A stretch of 64,000 nucleotides of DNA from Acanthosoma haemorrhoidale (taxonomy: Eukaryota; Arthropoda; Insecta; Hemiptera; Acanthosomatidae): NCBI GenBank assembly GCA_930367205.1, contig OV884015.1:32355288-32419287 (forward strand), written 5' to 3'. Both the position numbers and the translations under genes were made by a program. Positions 60,118 through 64,000 of this stretch are shown in pieces. The first letter of the stretch is position 1, and the number at the start of each line of letters is the position of its first letter. The notes beneath the pieces were generated by a model. The model did no database searches. It had not been told where the DNA came from and saw only the letters and a program-made list of their open reading frames with translations.

Positions 60118-60850
60118 TTGATAAAATTACAATCTACCTCATTGAGCAATAGGTGATTGGGATAAATGTTTTCATTCATACCATATTTATAATTATCGCT
60201 CATTCATACAGTATTTACAAACAGCCCTGAGACCTCCCAAATCCACATAGTTGTCACCTTCCTCGCATGCGAAAGAGGAAGCGGAGTATTGGGAAGTCCC
60301 CCACGCTCCTCCGTCAGTCGCGTCACCGGATTCAAGCTAGTGAAGGCTGACGAAGAGCGCGAGAGCCACATACGCTCAGGATATGATTGGAGAAGCTGGC
60401 CATTGCCAGGACTCCCAATGTTACGAATTTATAGCAGGTCACGAGGCCACTGCCTTTTTAGTCTCAGAGAAGGATTATAGGGATGAGTGGTGCAGTAAAA
60501 TGACTGTGCTAGGGGATTAGGGTGGTTGGATAGGTTACTATGAATTTTCATGAATTTGGAAGGGATGAGTTCGAGAATGTAAGGTATATTAAGATCGTTA
60601 TGAAGGGTTTTGTTGCTGACGTAATAAGGGGCATTTACTATTGTTCTTAGGACTTTTGATTGAAAGGATTGGATACGCTTTATGTTCGACTTTTTTGCTG
60701 TCTCCCATAGCTCTATTCTGTATGTCTAGATTGGCTTAAGTATAACTTTGTAGATTAGTAATTTATTATCTATTTACAGATGGGATTTCCTTCAAAGTAG
60801 TCTGTACAGTTGTCCAATGCGTCTGACTTTTGTCTGTGAATATACAGTAT
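60118..60850 (-). mobile_element. LINE family A copy: RT C-terminus plus 3' UTR
   Basis: The reverse-oriented counterpart of the copy at 51455-52225. The minus strand reads RRIGQLYRLL-like sequence, LINKVILKPI-stop-TYRIELWET, IQSFQSKVLRTIVNAPYYVS, NKTLHNDLNIPYILELIPSK and QWPRDLL-stop, then the shared 3' UTR ending at about 60118. It keeps the APYY codons missing from the 51455 copy. Stops show it is dead. Confidence 0.75.
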
Positions 60851-62445
60851 CAATTATTTGAGGAAAAATATTGTTATTCAGACTCAAGAGAGTGTAGTTG
60901 AATTTAAATCTAATAAGGGCATAGTGCTAAAATGAGGTGAAACAAAGGTAACAGTGTTGAAATAATAATCAAAAGTGTACATTAATGTGATAACATAGAA
61001 AGTAATTGGGTAATAAATGGGCTTATGCTGAATGTAGTATAGAATTGCAGTGCCCCAAAGAATGAATGGAACGCTGAAAATATAATTAACTTTTCAATTG
61101 AGAGTAAAGAACGGAGCTGAGAAATAAGCTTCTAAATGTATAATTAGTATGAACATTTTTTTAACAAGCTTTGATTTAACTTAAAGGTTTCACAAACAGA
61201 GGTAAATAAAGACAATATAATCATGGTTTTTTATCTTATATTTATTTTTCTGCGAACAAAGCTACAATATACTTAACAATGGAATTAACAAGCAAAATAT
61301 ATGACAATACCTGTGAGGGTTATGAACAATATTTACTAAAAAATGTCCTGCGACTATTTCTTGATAAAAGTTATTGAGTCTTTATTATTTGATTAAATAT
61401 AATTATAATACAAACGAATTTGTTGTATTGGGGTTCCTTCCCCGTGGCATTGGTTTGTGCCTTGTAATGCACGGCTGTGAACGGTCACTGTGGATCAGGG
61501 TAAAGTTGTTTTTTCAAGCTTGAGAGTTTAGACACTACTAGAGAAGACAGATTTTCGATTGTCACAGTCGATCCATCGATTATTGGGTTGATTATTTTTC
61601 AAACAATTGACATTTGATGCGCGTGCATTTCAAGAGGACCCTCCACCCAACACCGAACCGGATCAACGAGAGCAGGAGCCATCTGAGCCTATTAAAAGCT
61701 GGCATGCAAATTGTTTTGAAAGGTTACTCTTGGTTTCTGGTGTAAAATAATTTCAAAAACTACAGATATTTCTAGTTTTTTACTTGTAACTGTTTGAACC
61801 TCTTTCTACTGTAATTTTTGATAATAAATTTGCCTTTTTCTTTCTATATGGCTATCTATTTTACAGCTATACCTATGTATCCACATTGTTATTCATTTGT
61901 GTATGCGCTTAGAACATAACACTATAATAGGTGCTGCTATATACATGGAAAAATAATGTTTTTTTTTTATTTAAATGTAGAACAGCAAGCAGTAATATGT
62001 TGTTGCAATTTACAATTAAGGTTGTTGAAATGGCGTTTTGATATCTCCAAGATGTTCGATGATTAATCCATTAATCAATTGTACAAAGTCGATAGAATCG
62101 GGGCAATCGATTGTGATCGACCCTATTCGCCAGGGACGGCGCTAGATTGCAACAGTAACGCTCATCTTGAAGGTATTGTTGGTTTAGTAGGCCATCACAG
62201 CCGCAGCTGACCCGTGAATACTGGAGTAGTTCGGCCTGTTCATCCGGCTAATACGCATGTCTCACTTTTCAAAGGCCATTCTCTGTCCGCCGTGATGGTT
62301 TTGTTTGGTAGGTAAGATAGCCAAGATGGCGGATCTAACACACGTTTAGCCCGAAATAGGGAGTTTCAGTGAAATGACATATACATAAGTACAATTAATG
62401 TGAAACTCTTCTTACAAACTAACATATAGTGTGGTATAAAGTTAC
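60851..62445. other. AT-rich first part of the DIP intron, nothing recognised
   Basis: Intron sequence just downstream of the DIP exon. Patches near 61440-61730 and 62090-62345 are GC-richer and share TCGATTGTNAC-type sequence, perhaps one old repeat, unassigned. Confidence 0.3.
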
Positions 62446-62573
62446 CTTAATGTTCTTGGCCGGCCTTCGGACGACACACTCGAGGGTGGCCTCCCTGCCC
62501 ACCGGCACGGATAGGTTGCCAATGGGCAGAAGCAGCTCCGATGTCCGAGTGGGGTATCCGCCGACAATCTCAC
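62446..62573 (-). CDS. DIP/lachesin-like Ig receptor, exon with N-terminal half of Ig1
   Basis: Read on the minus strand, this 128-nt exon lies between a good acceptor (a pyrimidine-rich stretch ending CCGACAG) and a donor AAG|GTAACT. It opens with two bases of a split codon and ends in phase 0. The translation contains PIGNLSVPVGREATLECVV, the A'/B-strand signature of the first Ig domain of Dpr-interacting proteins and lachesin, including the first disulphide cysteine. These are GPI- or membrane-anchored neuronal surface proteins used in synaptic partner recognition. The next exon is at 5753-5963: AAG followed by GTG GTG TGG gives K-VVW, matching the usual KVAW of the C strand. The signal-peptide exons must lie beyond the right edge of the window. 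Family membership is strong; which DIP paralogue this is cannot be told. Confidence 0.85.
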
Positions 62574-64000
62574 CTGTCGGAGTAAGAAACATGTTAGAGA
62601 CAGTATATGCTAGTATCGTAGTATTAGAGTAGAGGGTCTGAGTGTCTTAAATCAAGTCAACGCTCAAGATCTTACAGAAATTTAAATTTTGAACAGAAAA
62701 CAATTTTTATTTTTATGATGTTTTGTTTTCTAGGTAGTATGGCCTAATTTAGTTTCCTCTCTTTCTGTCAAGCCGTACAGTGGTCAAAAGTCGAAGATTA
62801 TCCGTTAGAGATGTTAACTTTTTAACCTGGTTCCACAAGCTCCTGCCATGCTCACCACCAAGTGGAGGAGAAGATAAATGAGAATGAGGGGTTAGGTACC
62901 ATTCTCTGTTGCAGCTATGTCTCAAGAGAGAATCATTTTCTTGTCTTTCATTATATCTGATCGGAGAATTATCTTTGGCAAAGTGCCATTAAAATACTTT
63001 TTATGATTTAATGAATCTGAGGAGGAGGAAACAATAATAGTCGTCATCCTTGATCACCTCGAGAGCTAGTTTTAAAGCATACAGCTCCATGGAATGTAAA
63101 GCTATTAACATTATTTCGTTATACAATTGAGTAGTCTTGATTTTTGGAGGTTTTCGAGTCATCAATGTCGATTCTTTCAAAATTAAAGCATGAAGTGGAT
63201 AAGAGAAAGAGGACTTTCAAAATTTGAGGTTCAGTGACTGGTTTTTTTATACTTATTGAGTGGAAGATAAAATACTATAGATAAAAGATATTCAAGAGGG
63301 GAAAATGACGATAACTTTCGGGACATTACGAGGGCTAGAAGTATTTCCTGAAGTCGGACAGTATGAGCAGGGGCTGATATTTTCTTAGCTAGGGGTAATT
63401 CTTATTCCAGGTGAGGAGGAAAGATAAATATATATGCCCTTCTCAGATATAAGGGTGGCTAGCCAGGTCATAGAATTGTGGAATAAAGTGCGTTTTTCCA
63501 AAGACCGATGAGACATTCCATGTTTAATTCAAACCTCAAGTCTTTTTTGTTCTCAAATCCTATTTATATTACTAAATGTTTATGATTTTAAACGGTTATA
63601 ATCCAATCTAGAGAAAAAAATGGTTGAACCAGTACCAGCAGCAGACCCTTGATACCAATTGTTTTGTGTATCATATATCAATAAGCCTAATAATAAGTCT
63701 AATATAATAAGCCTTATTTTCGGTTGAATCACTGATTGGTTCAATATTTTCCCCAAAATCATTTGAGGCCTGAATTGAACCGTTGAAAACATAAACGAAA
63801 CTAAAGTGGTAAAAAATAGTGGAAAATCCTGACATGATAGAAGAAAACGGGTTTATCTTCTGAATTCAGCCAGGAATATTCTGTGGGCTGTCCACATAAG
63901 TAGATTCTGCTGCACAAAGTATTTCCTTTCTTGGCTGGTGTTATTCATAGTTTATGAGAATATAATGGATTTTCATTTACTTTCTCTATAAAATATGTAC
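62574..64000. other. Next upstream intron of the DIP gene, no exon recognised
   Basis: The acceptor of the 62446 exon opens this intron on the minus strand. No signal-peptide exon was found before the window edge. Confidence 0.35.

Overview
The window is AT-rich nuclear DNA from an animal, most likely an arthropod and probably an insect. It has spliced exons with GT-AG borders, relics of Jockey/CR1-like LINEs, Penelope, Merlin, Tc1-like and LTR elements, and a long satellite array. The species cannot be told from the sequence. Nearly everything apart from the exons is intron or repeat.

Two host genes are supported. The minus strand carries two consecutive exons of a Dpr-interacting-protein (DIP)/lachesin-type neuronal Ig cell-surface receptor, at 62446-62573 and 5753-5963. 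They join in phase (AAG to GTG) into one first Ig domain, so about 56.5 kb of this window (5964-62445) is a single intron of that gene. The plus strand carries, nested inside that intron, a MARCH5-like RING-CH membrane E3 ubiquitin ligase. Its exons are 9425-9548, 11809-11923, 12266-12396, 15286-15476, 15554-15710 and 17037-17186 (stop), with a possible first coding exon at 9160-9176. All phases agree, giving about 294 residues.

Layout: 1-690, LINE ORF1 relic on the minus strand. 5.75-5.96 kb, DIP exon. 9.16-17.19 kb, MARCH5 gene, whose introns hold a Jockey-like RT fragment, an LTR fragment and a Ty3-type pol relic. 18.6-23.6 kb, LINE 3' ends, an inverted-repeat element and a Merlin transposase pseudogene. 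24.41-33.66 kb, 138 copies of a 67-bp satellite with no indel by phase arithmetic and a locally ordered seven-monomer higher-order pattern. 36.15-36.26 kb, a perfect 51-bp-arm palindrome. 36.6-41.4 kb, LINE and Tc1-like relics, a decayed charged ORF and a solo LTR. 44.3-50.0 kb, a SINE-like unit, two more LTRs of the same group and nested LINE fragments. 50.2-52.2 kb, a Penelope-like RT relic between two related hairpin motifs, then a LINE 3' end. 53.36-56.76 kb, a complete short non-autonomous LTR retrotransposon with apparently identical LTRs, a TCCAC target duplication and its primer-binding region tandemly repeated. 60.1-60.85 kb, another LINE 3' end. 62.45-62.57 kb, DIP exon.

The most notable structures are the indel-free satellite inside a neuronal gene's intron, the E3-ligase gene nested on the opposite strand, the retrotransposon with tandem primer-binding units, and the perfect palindrome. 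All calls were made by reading the sequence. No homology search or folding was run.
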